Source of the DNA: Spirochaetota bacterium
GTDB lineage: Bacteria > Spirochaetota > Spirochaetia > SPDA01 > JAJSAL01
Direction of reading: 5' to 3'
Assembly: GCA_024274705.1 (NCBI GenBank)
Contig: JAJSAL010000141.1
Coordinates: forward strand, 35,970-99,969
DNA: 64,000 nucleotides
Shown: in pieces, positions 55,098 through 64,000 of the stretch
Position numbering within the stretch: position 1 is the stretch's first letter
Layout: every line of letters begins with the position of its first letter
Translations under genes and position numbers: made by a program
The notes under the pieces: generated by a model
What the model was told of the DNA's origin: nothing
Seen by the model: the letters and a program-made list of their open reading frames with translations, nothing else
Databases searched by the model: none

Positions 55098-56312
55098 TTA
55101 ACTCAGCATTACCTGGCCGCCGGTTACAGGCACGGCCTGGCCTGTTTCGTACTTCTGTTCTATACAGTAATATACCGCTTTCACCACATCACGGCCACGG
55201 CATCCCCTGTTCATGGGGACTTTTTCCTCGTAAAACCGCTTCACATCTTCAACGCTTTTCGCCCCGGGAATCTTACCGGCGTTAAGGTAGAGGACAAACA
55301 GTCCCCTGTCAGGGTCGGACCAGAGTGGTCCTTCGAAAAAGTTTCCCGGGCATATGGCATTGACCTTGATGTTATCCTTGACCAGTTCCAGGGCAAAGCT
55401 CTGGGTAAGGCCTATGCCGCCGAACTTTCCCCCGGCATAGGCGCCGTTTCTGTTCGATCCCTGGAGCCCGGACTTGGAATTGATCTGGATGATATCGGTA
55501 TAATACGTACCCCCCCCGGCCCGGTTCTGCAGGGCCATCGCCCGTGAGGCGTGTTTTACGCAGAGAAAATACCCGGTGTAATTGACATCGGTAACAAATG
55601 AGAAATCCTTTCGGGAAAGCTCCTTTACACTCCCCGCCTTGAGCACACCGGCATTGCTGATGAACACATCGATGCCCCCTAAGGTGCGGATCGTTTCATC
55701 TATCATGGACACAACGGAATCTTCATCCGCCACGTTTACTTCCACCGGGAATGCTGCCGTTTTGCCTGTCCGGCTGTTGAGCTTTTCGGCGTATTCCTTC
55801 GCACCTTCCCTGTTCAGGTCCGCAAGGACAACATAAGCCCCGGCTTCCGTAAGCTCTCCTGCTATCTCCGCGCCGAACCCCTGGGCACCGCCGGTTACCA
55901 CACACACCTTTCCCCGGACGACAGCGGACCGGTCATACCCGCCGGAACTCCTTCGAATAACATACGGCTCCGCATGACCCGAGGTTTTAATATTATCCAG
56001 CCGGGAACGGGCCTCATCATAGTCATCTGCCAGGGCGAAAACGGCCCTGTCTTTCAGGATGATGACCGACGGAAGGGTGTCTTCCTTAAGCAGCTCCTTC
56101 AGTTCTTTTAAAACTGCTTCCCCGTCGTTTTCCTTATCCGGAAGGTCCAGGACCGCAATTCCGGTTTCTCCCTGATCCCGGTTCCCGAACACGGCTTGTA
56201 TCTCTGCGACACGGCTGCCGCCGGTAACAGTGACCACAACGGCCCCTTTCTCCCCGTCAAAGGAAAGACCTCTTAAAAAAAGGGGAATGTTGAGGTGTTG
56301 ATTATCGTTCAT
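55098..56312 (-). CDS. SDR-family dehydrogenase with N-terminal extension
   Basis: A 404-residue protein. Residues ~135-404 are a complete SDR with VVTGGAQGFGAEIA, FISNAGVLKA and the catalytic YAGGKFG (Tyr-x-x-x-Lys), resembling sorbitol-6-phosphate dehydrogenases and the SDR half of rhamnulose-phosphate aldolase/dehydrogenase fusions. The first ~130 residues form a separate small domain (VVVTVTGGSRVAEIQAVFGN, VIILKDRAVFALADDYDEAR), which may be a shrunken aldolase-like or nucleotide-binding piece. ATG 56312 overlaps the PHP gene by 4 bp and has AGGAGG upstream. Confidence 0.85.
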   Translation of the reverse strand: MNDNQHLNIPLFLRGLSFDGEKGAVVVTVTGGSRVAEIQAVFGNRDQGETGIAVLDLPDKENDGEAVLKELKELLKEDTLPSVIILKDRAVFALADDYDEARSRLDNIKTSGHAEPYVIRRSSGGYDRSAVVRGKVCVVTGGAQGFGAEIAGELTEAGAYVVLADLNREGAKEYAEKLNSRTGKTAAFPVEVNVADEDSVVSMIDETIRTLGGIDVFISNAGVLKAGSVKELSRKDFSFVTDVNYTGYFLCVKHASRAMALQNRAGGGTYYTDIIQINSKSGLQGSNRNGAYAGGKFGGIGLTQSFALELVKDNIKVNAICPGNFFEGPLWSDPDRGLFVLYLNAGKIPGAKSVEDVKRFYEEKVPMNRGCRGRDVVKAVYYCIEQKYETGQAVPVTGGQVMLS

Positions 56313-57649
56313 TCCCGGTTTCCTCCTTGCACAATTTTCCGGATCACTTTTCCAGCCGATCCTTCCGGGTCCTCCATATCCAGGGACCGACCAATATTAC
56401 AGTACCTGTGTATACGCCGGTCCAGGGGCTCCTCCGCCCAGGGGTTGTCCTTATGGAACAGCCCGAACCTGCTGTCCCGGTCACAACATTTTTCATGTGC
56501 AATGAGGGCCCATGTAGCATCCACAAGATGCCGGAAATCCGGAGCAAGGAGGATGGGACAGTTGAATTCCTGCCTGGAACTGTTGATGTCCACGCCGCTT
56601 ATTTCCATGAGTTCCCAGGCGGCGCACAACTTCTGTATCCGCTTCAGTTGGGCCGAGGTATTCCTGGGGGGCATATAGGTTACCCCTTTGAACCCGATCC
56701 TTTTTATCTCCGGTATCAGTGCATCCAGGTATGCATCCTCGAAGTGTTCCGCCTTTTTGTCCCCTGTAGGACTATCGGTAACATCACCTAAGTACGCATA
56801 TACCGGTATGGCTCCTATGCTGTTCGCCAGGTTCACCACTTCGAACACGGAAATACATTCTTTATAACCGGGCTGGATAAAGATCTTTTTCAGAAAGGAA
56901 CTTTTCAGCACACCCAGCAGATCATACTCGTAGTGAGGGTTGCCCTGGTCCAGGAGCCACGTTTCAATCTTTACCGGTAAGTCTACCTTAAGCCCCGTTT
57001 TCAGGAAGTCCACCAGGGGTGCCCCCCTCCCGTACCTGTCAATCACCTTGTTGCAGAATGCCAGGAGGATGTGCCGCTCGGTGATGGTCCCTCCCTGGTC
57101 CGCCACGGAGAGTACCGCCACATCATCTTCAAAATCTATCTTACCCAGACCGAAGCCCTCTATCTCCCTGTTGAGATTGTCCACCTGGGATGCGTTTCTG
57201 GTATTTCTCTCCTGCTGCAGGGGCTTGAGAAAATCACGTATTTCCGGCAGCCGTCGCCGGGGGATTCCGTGAACTGCGATGTACCCGATGTTTTCCGAAT
57301 CGGGGCTGTTTAGCTTGTATCCTTCAACAGCAGTACCGCAGAAGTTGACCCGGAGTTCGAACCCCACGGTGGAACCTAACCCCACAATCCTGCATGCCTC
57401 CATCAGTTCCCCGCATCCGGACACGCTGTCGTGGTCCATGCACCCCACTGCCTTGAGGCCGGCTTGCCAGGCTTTATACACCGCGGCAGTGGGAGAGTAG
57501 GGGCTGAAGGAGTAGATGGTGTGGACATGATTGTTCACTTCATCTGTCGGTACAATAGCGTACCGCTCCTCCGGGTCTGAACAGATATCTTTCAGGGCCT
57601 CCAGCCGCTTTTCCGATACATCCTGATTAAGCAGTTCGAGAACATTCAT
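56309..57649 (-). CDS. PHP-domain protein (putative phosphoesterase)
   Basis: A 446-residue PHP-family protein. The N-terminal metal motif is NNHVHTIYSFSPYSP (His-x-His), followed by VGCMDHDSVSGCGELM, the usual second metal cluster. PHP proteins hydrolyse phosphate esters with three metal ions. The extra length after residue ~250 is not assigned. There is no clear ribosome-binding site; it lies 21 bp downstream of the E1 gene and is probably coupled. A phosphoesterase in a 2-oxoacid-dehydrogenase operon is unusual and suggests removal of phosphate from a pathway intermediate. Confidence 0.82.
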   Translation of the reverse strand: MNVLELLNQDVSEKRLEALKDICSDPEERYAIVPTDEVNNHVHTIYSFSPYSPTAAVYKAWQAGLKAVGCMDHDSVSGCGELMEACRIVGLGSTVGFELRVNFCGTAVEGYKLNSPDSENIGYIAVHGIPRRRLPEIRDFLKPLQQERNTRNASQVDNLNREIEGFGLGKIDFEDDVAVLSVADQGGTITERHILLAFCNKVIDRYGRGAPLVDFLKTGLKVDLPVKIETWLLDQGNPHYEYDLLGVLKSSFLKKIFIQPGYKECISVFEVVNLANSIGAIPVYAYLGDVTDSPTGDKKAEHFEDAYLDALIPEIKRIGFKGVTYMPPRNTSAQLKRIQKLCAAWELMEISGVDINSSRQEFNCPILLAPDFRHLVDATWALIAHEKCCDRDSRFGLFHKDNPWAEEPLDRRIHRYCNIGRSLDMEDPEGSAGKVIRKIVQGGNRE

Positions 57650-57670
57650 ATCATCATGTTAGAACCGGAA

Positions 57671-60127
57671 TTACACACCCAGCCTGTTTCTCCTGAGGAT
57701 TTCTCCGTAAGTCTGCACCGTGGAAACCTGATGCCCGGGCAAAGGGAAAATCCTTTCATGTATGGTATCGATGATCCACTCCTTCTGTGGAAAAAAATCG
57801 CTCTCCATCTCAGCTGCCGGTGTAATCCAGTTTCTCGAACCGACCACTACCGGCGGGCCATCAAGATTGTTGAAGCCCAGTTGCGTGATGTTCGACGCAA
57901 CGGTATGGAGGAACGAATTCCGCTCACACGCATCGGATGCAAGGAGCAGTTTTCCCGTCTTCTTCACAGATTCTGCAAGGGGCTCGTAGTTCAGGGGGTT
58001 GATAAACCGGAGATCTATCACTTCTGCGGACACGTTGTACGTTTCCTGCAGCTCTTTTGCGGCTTCCAGTACAGGGTACAAGGTAGCGCCGATGGTTATA
58101 ACGGTAATATCTGATCCTTTTCGGCGTACTGCCAGTTCCCCTTCGGGGACTTCATAGTACCCTTCAGGCACACCTCCTTCCACGAACCACTCTCCCTGGT
58201 CGTAGAGCTTCTGGCTTTCGAAGAATACTACCGGGTCCGTACCTCTTAAGGCCAGGTTAAGCATCCCTTTAGCATCGTAAGGGGTTGCCGGGAACATCGC
58301 CTTGATGCCCGGGATGTGGGCAATCAGGGCCGTCCAGTCCTGTGAGTGCTGGGCCCCGTATTTACTGCCCACGGAAACGCGGACAACCAGGGGCATCCTG
58401 AGTACACCGGCGCTCATGGACTGCCACTTCGCCACCTGGTTGAACAGCTCATCCCCTGCCCGACCCATGAAATCGCAGTACATCAGTTCCACAACGGCCC
58501 GGCCTCCGCTTAACGCATAGCCTACACCGGAACCGACGATAGCTCCTTCGGATATGGGTGAATTGAACAGGCGGTGATACGGAAGGGCTTCGGTCAGACC
58601 GCGGTACACGGCAAAAGCCCCGCCCCAGTCGCGGTTTTCCTCTCCGTAAGCCACCATGGTGGGATCCACGGAAAACCTGTAGAGCATTGCCTCGAACAGG
58701 GCGTCCCGTAAGGCGAAGGTCTTGTTTTTTTTATGAGGTTTGCCCTGTTCGTCCAGGCCGTACCTGAACTTGTTCTTAAGGGATTTTACCCTGGGATTCT
58801 CTTCAATGGGGAGAAGCATTTCAGGTTCCCTGTCATCGAGTTTTTCCGCTGTTTCATTGGAAAACATAACGGTCTCGATGAACCGTCCCTCAACCCTGGG
58901 TGAAATGTCAGGGGACACCGCGAGGGTCATAGTTCGTTTTATCTTCCGGACAACCTGTTCCTGGAGTTTCTCGCAGTCACTTTTAGTGACCACCTTGTTC
59001 CTGACCAGGTAGTCCCTGTACCCGGATATACAGTCCCCCTTCTGCCACAGTTCCATTTCCTCTTTCGTCCTGTAGGAGCTTGCATCCGACGGTGAATGGC
59101 CGGTGTGCCGGTAGGTGATGGTATCCAGGAGGACCGGACCATCCCCTTTCAGAAGAATCTTCTTCTTCCTCTCGATGGCATCCGCTACAGCCAGGGGATT
59201 GTAACCGTCTACCCTCTCGGAATGCATGTTTTCAGGGTTTACCCCTGCACCGATCCGGGCCAGGATATCGTATCCCATGGTTTCCCCGGATGTCTGTCCC
59301 CCCATGCCGTAAAAGTTATTGAAAAAGTTGAACAGGATGGGAGGCGCGCCGCCGATTTCCTTGTCCCAGAGGGTACGGTACTGGTCCATGGCAGCGATCA
59401 TCATCCCTTCCCATACAGGCCCGCAGCCCATTGAACCGTCACCGATATTGCCGATAACGATACCGGGCTTCCGGTTGATTCTCTTGAACAGGGCTGCGCC
59501 TACACAGATGTCACCGGAACCTCCGACAATGGCGTTATTCGGCATGCTTCCGAAGGGAGCAAAAAAAGCGTGCATGGACCCGCCTAACCCTTTGTTGAAC
59601 CCGTTCCCCTTGGCAAAAATCTCCGCTAAGGTACCGTAAAGGACAAAGTTTTCCGCCAGATCTTTTACCGAACCCTTGTGGTCCTGCTCGACAACGCCAA
59701 GGCATGCACCGTCCATGTAGTTCTTCATGGTATTCGTGAGGTCATTATCTTTCAGCTTTTCCACTGCGGAGAGACATTTTGCAAGGATTTCTCCGTGACT
59801 CCGGTGGGACCCGAATATAAAATCTTCAACCCCTAAATGATAGCACTGACCCACCGAAGCGGATTCCTGTCCGATAGAGAGATGGGCCGGACCACGATGA
59901 TTGTACTCGATACCCTGGTAAGCACCTTGAGTCTTTATCAGGTTGAGCATTGTCTCGAACTCACGGATCAGCAGCATATGATACAGGATCCGGGTAAGAC
60001 CCTCTCTGCCGTATTTCCTGAGCTCCCCTTCGAAATTCGGTTTGTACTGATTGAGGGGGATGTCTTTTATCTTGAGTACCCCCGCTTTTCTCACTTCTTT
60101 TGGATCGACAACGATTGATTTGGGCAT
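57671..60127 (-). CDS. Thiamine-diphosphate dehydrogenase E1, fused alpha and beta subunits
   Basis: An 818-residue 2-oxoacid or acetoin dehydrogenase E1. The alpha half (to ~430) has [11 protein letters not shown] and the thiamine-diphosphate motif [16 protein letters not shown] ending near FNFFNNFYG. The beta half (from ~480) has [19 protein letters not shown] and [16 protein letters not shown]. The fusion supports one-to-one stoichiometry. The substrate (pyruvate, a branched-chain oxoacid, acetoin or a sugar-derived oxoacid) cannot be read. Start ATG 60127 behind AGGAG. Placed between E3 and PHP genes. Confidence 0.9.
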   Translation of the reverse strand: MPKSIVVDPKEVRKAGVLKIKDIPLNQYKPNFEGELRKYGREGLTRILYHMLLIREFETMLNLIKTQGAYQGIEYNHRGPAHLSIGQESASVGQCYHLGVEDFIFGSHRSHGEILAKCLSAVEKLKDNDLTNTMKNYMDGACLGVVEQDHKGSVKDLAENFVLYGTLAEIFAKGNGFNKGLGGSMHAFFAPFGSMPNNAIVGGSGDICVGAALFKRINRKPGIVIGNIGDGSMGCGPVWEGMMIAAMDQYRTLWDKEIGGAPPILFNFFNNFYGMGGQTSGETMGYDILARIGAGVNPENMHSERVDGYNPLAVADAIERKKKILLKGDGPVLLDTITYRHTGHSPSDASSYRTKEEMELWQKGDCISGYRDYLVRNKVVTKSDCEKLQEQVVRKIKRTMTLAVSPDISPRVEGRFIETVMFSNETAEKLDDREPEMLLPIEENPRVKSLKNKFRYGLDEQGKPHKKNKTFALRDALFEAMLYRFSVDPTMVAYGEENRDWGGAFAVYRGLTEALPYHRLFNSPISEGAIVGSGVGYALSGGRAVVELMYCDFMGRAGDELFNQVAKWQSMSAGVLRMPLVVRVSVGSKYGAQHSQDWTALIAHIPGIKAMFPATPYDAKGMLNLALRGTDPVVFFESQKLYDQGEWFVEGGVPEGYYEVPEGELAVRRKGSDITVITIGATLYPVLEAAKELQETYNVSAEVIDLRFINPLNYEPLAESVKKTGKLLLASDACERNSFLHTVASNITQLGFNNLDGPPVVVGSRNWITPAAEMESDFFPQKEWIIDTIHERIFPLPGHQVSTVQTYGEILRRNRLGV

Positions 60128-60154
60128 AGTACGTGACTCCTCTTATAACGTAAG

Positions 60155-61489
60155 TTATTCTATTTCCCACAGGGCATCTTTGAAGACTTCCGATACCGTA
60201 GGATGGGGGAATATGATTTCTTTCATCTCCTGCACCCGGAGCTCAGCTTCGATGGCGATAGCCGCCCCGTAAATGATTTCCGAACAGTACCCGCCTACCA
60301 TGTGAACTCCCAGTACAGCTTCGGTTTTCGCATCGACGATCACTTTGCAGATCCCGTTCTCCTTGCCGTGCTCAGCAAGAAACCTGCCGTTTGACCGCAT
60401 CTGCCACTTACCTACTTTTACCGTGATGTTGTCAGCCTTCGCCTGCTCTTCGGTAAGCCCCACTCCTGCGGCTTCGGGAAGAGAGTAGACCACCCAGGGA
60501 ACGGCATGGTAGCGCATCAGGTCCCGCTTCCCGAGGATGGTATTCACCGCGACCTCTCCCATCCGGGAGGCGCTGTGAGCAAGGAGGGATTCTCCGGTAA
60601 CATCCCCGATTGCATACACTCCGGGAAGGTTGGTCTGCATCTTCTCATTCACTTTTATTCCCTTTTTCCCCACATCCAGACCAATAGCCCCGGCACCTAA
60701 GCTTTCAAGATTAGGTTTTCGGCCTACCGACATGAGAATTAAATCTGCAGAGAGGGATTCCTCTTTCCCGTCCCGGGTAACCTTTACCGTACTTCCCGAG
60801 ATGGATTCGACTTTCGTGGCGAGACGGAAATCTACTTTTTTCATCGTTCTCCGAATCAACTTGGAAAGGTCATTGTCCATAAAAGGGATGATTTCAGGCA
60901 GCATTTCGATTACCGTTACCTCAACGTCGAGACTGCTGAAGTAGGAAGCGAATTCCACACCGATAACCCCGCCCCCGATGATAATGAGCTTCTGCGGCAT
61001 TGTTTTAATTTCCAGTATCTCGTTGGAAGTTACCACCTTCTCTCCATCCGCACCCGGAATGGGCGGGATTACAGGTGAGGAACCGGTACCGATGATAATA
61101 TTCCGGGCCTTGTATTCCTTGCCGCCTGACGCTACGATATCCTTCGCCGTAAGGACCGCCTCGCCTTTTGATACTTCCACGTTGAACCGCTTCATCTGGA
61201 AAGCAATCCCTTTTCGGAGTGTTTCGATTACTTCCTGTTTCCATGCCATGGCTTTCCCGAGGTCGTAGGAAGCACCGGTAAAAGAGACACCGAACTGCTG
61301 CGCCTCTTTTCCATGGACGTAGAGTTTTGCAGAGTTCAGCAGGGTTTTCGTCGGAATACACCCTGCATTGGTACACACGCCGCCTAAGTGTCCTTTTTCC
61401 ACGAGAAGAACCTTTTTACCTGCAGCACCTGCACGTTCGGCCGCAATATAACCACCCGGTCCTGCACCAATAATAATCAGATCGTACAT
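60155..61489 (-). CDS. lpdA: Dihydrolipoyl dehydrogenase (E3)
   Basis: A 444-residue FAD enzyme that reoxidises the lipoyl groups of E2. It has IIGAGPGGYIAAERA (FAD), the redox disulfide GGVCTNAGCIPTKTLL (CxxxxC), a NAD-binding IIGGGVIGVEFASYF and the C-terminal HPTVSEVF with the catalytic His. There is no lipoyl domain at the N-terminus. ATG 61489 behind AGGAG. It serves the E1/E2 genes around it. Confidence 0.95.
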   Translation of the reverse strand: MYDLIIIGAGPGGYIAAERAGAAGKKVLLVEKGHLGGVCTNAGCIPTKTLLNSAKLYVHGKEAQQFGVSFTGASYDLGKAMAWKQEVIETLRKGIAFQMKRFNVEVSKGEAVLTAKDIVASGGKEYKARNIIIGTGSSPVIPPIPGADGEKVVTSNEILEIKTMPQKLIIIGGGVIGVEFASYFSSLDVEVTVIEMLPEIIPFMDNDLSKLIRRTMKKVDFRLATKVESISGSTVKVTRDGKEESLSADLILMSVGRKPNLESLGAGAIGLDVGKKGIKVNEKMQTNLPGVYAIGDVTGESLLAHSASRMGEVAVNTILGKRDLMRYHAVPWVVYSLPEAAGVGLTEEQAKADNITVKVGKWQMRSNGRFLAEHGKENGICKVIVDAKTEAVLGVHMVGGYCSEIIYGAAIAIEAELRVQEMKEIIFPHPTVSEVFKDALWEIE

Positions 61490-61510
61490 TGCATCACTCC
61501 TTTTCTCATG

Positions 61511-62869
61511 TTATTCAGCTAAGAGCAGTTCGAATTGTGATACCGCATCTTTCAGTTCTTTCAGGAATCGTGCAGCCGGGGCTCCGTCCACTGCCTGGTG
61601 ATTGATGGTTAGAGAGAGCCCGATGTAGGGATGGAATACCGTTTCATCATCCAGCATCACCGGTTTCGGCTGGACAGCGCACACGCCGAGTATTCCCGCT
61701 TCCGGAGCATTGAGAACCGGCGTAAATGCTTCGATACCCAGGGCCCCTAGATTCGTGACGGTAAAGGTCCCGCCGGAAAGAGAGTCGGGCTGGATTTTTC
61801 CTTCGACACATTCGGTGGAAAGCCTGCCTGCCTCCCTGGAGATCGCTTTCAGACTTAAGCGGTTCGCCTGTTTGATCACCGGCACCATGAGACCTCTTTC
61901 GGTATCAACGGCAAATCCTAAGTTCACTTCCCCGTACCTGACGATTCTGTCTCCCAGAAAATGGGCATTCATGAAAGGATACCTGACGAGAAGCCTGGAT
62001 ACCGCGAAGAGCATAACGTCATTGATGGTGATCCGGGACAATCCCAGCTCTTCCGGTGCGTTTTTACACTTTTTCCTGTATGCCAGAATAGACCGGGCGT
62101 CGGCGGAAGCACTCATGGTGAGCTGAGCCGTAGTACTTAAGGAAGCGTGCATCCTCTCAGCAATGATCTTACGTATTCCTTTAACCGGAACTTCCGTGGT
62201 TCCCGAAGACGGCAGGACCTCCGGTTCAACAGTGTCAGCCCCGGCAGCCAGGTCTGCAGCCAGTACCCTGCCGCCGATTCCTGAGCCCACACCCGGTACC
62301 TCCAGGCCCTCCTGCATTCCTGAGATCATGGCTGCGGGTGTAAGGGGCGCCCTGGAAGAGAGTACATACTCTACATCCCGTTCTATGATCCTTCCATTAG
62401 GTCCGGTACCGGCAATACCGGCATATTCCAGGCTTTTTAATTCAGCCAGCTTTTTCGCCCTGGGAGAAATTGCAACCCTGCCGCCGTCTTTTCGTTCGGA
62501 AACCCGGGTGTCCGCTGTCCCGGGAACTGACGGTGGCCTGCCATCCGCATCAGGTTCGGTCTCCGGAGGTTTTTCCGTATCCGCCTGTTTCCTCTCCTGG
62601 CCTTCCGGTCCCAGGGAAGAAATGTCCTCTCCCGGCGACCCGATGACCGCTATAGGAGTAAGAACCGGTACGTCATCACCTTCATTGAAAAACCGTTTCA
62701 ATAACGTACCCGCGGCAGTTGCCTCAACCTCGAAGGTGGCTTTATCGGTTTCCACTTCACAAACCGGATCGCCGTCGGATACCGGATCACCTTCGTTCTT
62801 CTTCCACTCTAAAATGATACACGATTCTACCGTATTTCCCTGTCTCGGCATAAGCAGTTCTTCAGCCAT
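61511..62869 (-). CDS. Dihydrolipoamide acyltransferase (E2)
   Basis: A 452-residue E2. Domain order: one N-terminal lipoyl domain with the modified Lys in EVETDKATFEVEA, a flexible Pro/Glu-rich linker, the E3-binding domain (ISPRAKKLAELKSLEYAG, IAGTGPNGRI), a second linker, and the catalytic core with LTINHQAVDGAPAARFL (His-x-x-x-Asp-Gly). ATG 62869 behind AGGAGGG. It is the first enzyme gene after deoR in the operon; the acyl group it carries is not known. Confidence 0.94.
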   Translation of the reverse strand: MAEELLMPRQGNTVESCIILEWKKNEGDPVSDGDPVCEVETDKATFEVEATAAGTLLKRFFNEGDDVPVLTPIAVIGSPGEDISSLGPEGQERKQADTEKPPETEPDADGRPPSVPGTADTRVSERKDGGRVAISPRAKKLAELKSLEYAGIAGTGPNGRIIERDVEYVLSSRAPLTPAAMISGMQEGLEVPGVGSGIGGRVLAADLAAGADTVEPEVLPSSGTTEVPVKGIRKIIAERMHASLSTTAQLTMSASADARSILAYRKKCKNAPEELGLSRITINDVMLFAVSRLLVRYPFMNAHFLGDRIVRYGEVNLGFAVDTERGLMVPVIKQANRLSLKAISREAGRLSTECVEGKIQPDSLSGGTFTVTNLGALGIEAFTPVLNAPEAGILGVCAVQPKPVMLDDETVFHPYIGLSLTINHQAVDGAPAARFLKELKDAVSQFELLLAE

Positions 62870-62902
62870 TCCCTCTTCCCTCCTGATCTTGTTCTTCTAT
62901 CA

Positions 62903-63658
62903 TTATACACAAAACACGTTGACACCGGTTTCCCGGATCTTCTCAACGATTCCTTCATCCAGATCACTATCGATGATCAACGTACTTATATCTGAAATGG
63001 GTAATACTTTCGCAAAACCCGCCTTTCCGTATTTCGACGAATCAGCGACACACACCGTCTGCTGAGCCCGGGAGGCCATCTTTTTAACGATTTCCGCGCC
63101 TTCCACCAGGTGTGTAGTCAGACCTGTTTCCAGGGAGAACCCATCGGTCCCCACAAAGGCATACCGTACATGAAACTGCTCCAGTTCCTTCAGGGTAAGG
63201 GGGCCCACGGTGGATTCGGTCTGAGGCCGAAAGGCCCCGCCGACAACAGTCAGGTGGATCCCGGGATTGATCCTGCCGTATGGTATGATCAGGGTGGAAT
63301 TGGTAACGATATGAATGTCCCGTTTCCCAAGCAGGTATTTGGCGATACGTGCAGTAGTAGTACCGGCCTCGATCATCACGGTATCGCCGTCCCGGATATA
63401 ATCTGCGGCAGCCTTGGCGATCCTGTTTTTCGCGTCCACCCGCTCTCTCTGCCGGTCCAGGATACTGGGATGAAACGCCGGGAACGCACCGCCCCTGGTC
63501 CTGACGATAACCCCCTTTTCCGAAAGGCTGTTCAGGTCGTGGCGAATGGTAACGGTGGAAACCCTCAGTTCCCTGCTGATATCGTTCACCGATTTAGCGG
63601 AATCCTCCGCCAGAAGCTTGAGAAGCTCTTTTTCTCTTTCGGAAAGGTTCGTTATCAT
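62903..63658 (-). CDS. DeoR-family transcriptional regulator
   Basis: A 251-residue repressor. The N-terminal helix-turn-helix is NDISRELRVSTVTIRHDLNS, followed by the DeoR C-terminal sensor (MIEAGTTTARIAKYLL, VGTDGFSLETGLTT), which binds phosphorylated sugars in this family. I chose ATG 63658; a TTG at 63697 would run through the repeats described as the operator. It leads the operon of E2, E3, E1, PHP, SDR, ADH and BMP-like genes, so it probably controls them in response to a sugar phosphate. Confidence 0.92.
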   Translation of the reverse strand: MITNLSEREKELLKLLAEDSAKSVNDISRELRVSTVTIRHDLNSLSEKGVIVRTRGGAFPAFHPSILDRQRERVDAKNRIAKAAADYIRDGDTVMIEAGTTTARIAKYLLGKRDIHIVTNSTLIIPYGRINPGIHLTVVGGAFRPQTESTVGPLTLKELEQFHVRYAFVGTDGFSLETGLTTHLVEGAEIVKKMASRAQQTVCVADSSKYGKAGFAKVLPISDISTLIIDSDLDEGIVEKIRETGVNVFCV

Positions 63659-63667
63659 GACCCATTT

Positions 63668-63695
63668 GCTTTCTAATTGCTTTCGATATGCTTTC
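63668..63695. promoter_or_regulatory. DeoR operator (11-bp-spaced GCTTTC repeats)
   Basis: GCTTTC occurs three times at 63668, 63679 and 63690, exactly 11 bp apart, just upstream of the deoR start. Tandem short repeats at one helical turn are typical of DeoR-family operators. It is a likely autoregulatory site controlling the whole operon. Confidence 0.72.
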
Positions 63696-63697
63696 AA

Positions 63698-64000
63698 TTA
63701 TATTGAACCTACCTTTCTTATGCAACGGGTTGGTAAGGTTTTTTACAGACTTTTCCTACCCGGGATTGTAACCCCGCCGGCTTTCCCTCCCCGCAGGAAC
63801 GGCGAAGCGTTGTACCGCCGATGTTGATGATCACCTCATTTGTCAATAGCATTTACCCCGGCACCGGTACTCAGCAATTCTCAGTTTGGGAAAAATAGCC
63901 CACTATTCAGTAAATAACCGACTATGCATTTTTCCATTAACCAGGACTTGGAACCTCCTCGACAAAAAAACAAGTACATGGTGGGGGCAAATGGGTTAGA
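63698..64000. other. Intergenic end of window, nothing recognised
   Basis: About 300 bp without a convincing gene on either strand. It presumably contains the promoter of the deoR operon and the control region of the next gene outside the window; I could not assign either. Confidence 0.4.

Noticed and set aside
1..64000. CRISPR arrays, prophage modules, rRNA or tRNA genes
   Set aside because: I saw no regularly spaced direct repeats longer than about 12 bp, no phage structural genes and no tRNA-like cloverleaf; short or degenerate RNAs could have been missed by eye.

Overview
The window looks like a chromosomal segment of a free-living, saccharolytic anaerobe of the phylum Spirochaetota. Two solute-binding proteins carry the 'VFAGG...E' signal-peptide ending that is common in spirochaetes, a GldA/GldF/GldG-like ABC cluster sits next to a DUF4340 protein, and methyl-accepting chemotaxis receptors are present. 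Base composition is balanced (roughly half GC by eye). I saw no rRNA, tRNA, CRISPR array or prophage. The lineage call is an inference from gene content.

Layout. 1-6.7 kb: the end of an MFS-HEAT transporter, trpS, an AI-2E-family permease, and a chemoreceptor interrupted by an amber codon. 7.1-11.4 kb: an L-fucose locus with a LacI regulator and two palindromic operators, fucI, the tail of a deleted fucU, an SDR and a gamma-carbonic-anhydrase-like protein. 11.4-14.3 kb: a DUF1638-hydantoinase (ASKHA) fusion. 14.6-20.2 kb: a decaying accessory island with a GNAT protein, a second interrupted chemoreceptor, a nucleotidyltransferase with a small overlapping partner, a second fucU relic, an internally deleted IS1182-type element with terminal repeats and an AATT duplication, and a vapBC pair. 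20.4-32.1 kb: pgl, then a long minus-strand sugar operon (binding protein, two permeases, GntR, isomerase, FGGY kinase, UroD-like protein, class II aldolase, lyxose-isomerase-like protein), with a divergent UroD-like gene. 32.1-34.5 kb: fragments of a sensor-kinase/CheR/response-regulator cluster. 34.7-39.5 kb: the gldAFG-DUF4340 operon. 39.7-40.2 kb: a damaged MazF. 40.3-50.1 kb: a seven-gene operon (rhaM, two UroD-like genes, a ribose-type ABC transporter), divergent from lacI and a further UroD-like gene. 50.1-51.5 kb: a PaaX relic, an IS3 relic and an antitoxin/PIN toxin pair. 51.8-63.7 kb: a minus-strand operon of DeoR, E2, E3, fused E1, PHP protein, SDR, sorbose-phosphate-reductase-like enzyme and a BMP/ParB-like fusion.

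How the genes fit together. The core theme is uptake and catabolism of unusual sugars. There are three sugar-regulated blocks (LacI/fucose, GntR, LacI/RhaM) plus a DeoR-controlled 2-oxoacid-dehydrogenase operon. Five UroD/MtaA-superfamily proteins sit in or beside the sugar operons, and their metal-ligand motifs differ from one another. That is the most promising candidate for undescribed biology, because the sequence gives no reason to think these proteins make haem. The second theme is recent gene decay. Five genes carry in-frame stops with homologous sequence continuing beyond them, and several others have deletions or frameshifts. Two toxin-antitoxin promoters share an identical leaderless geometry.
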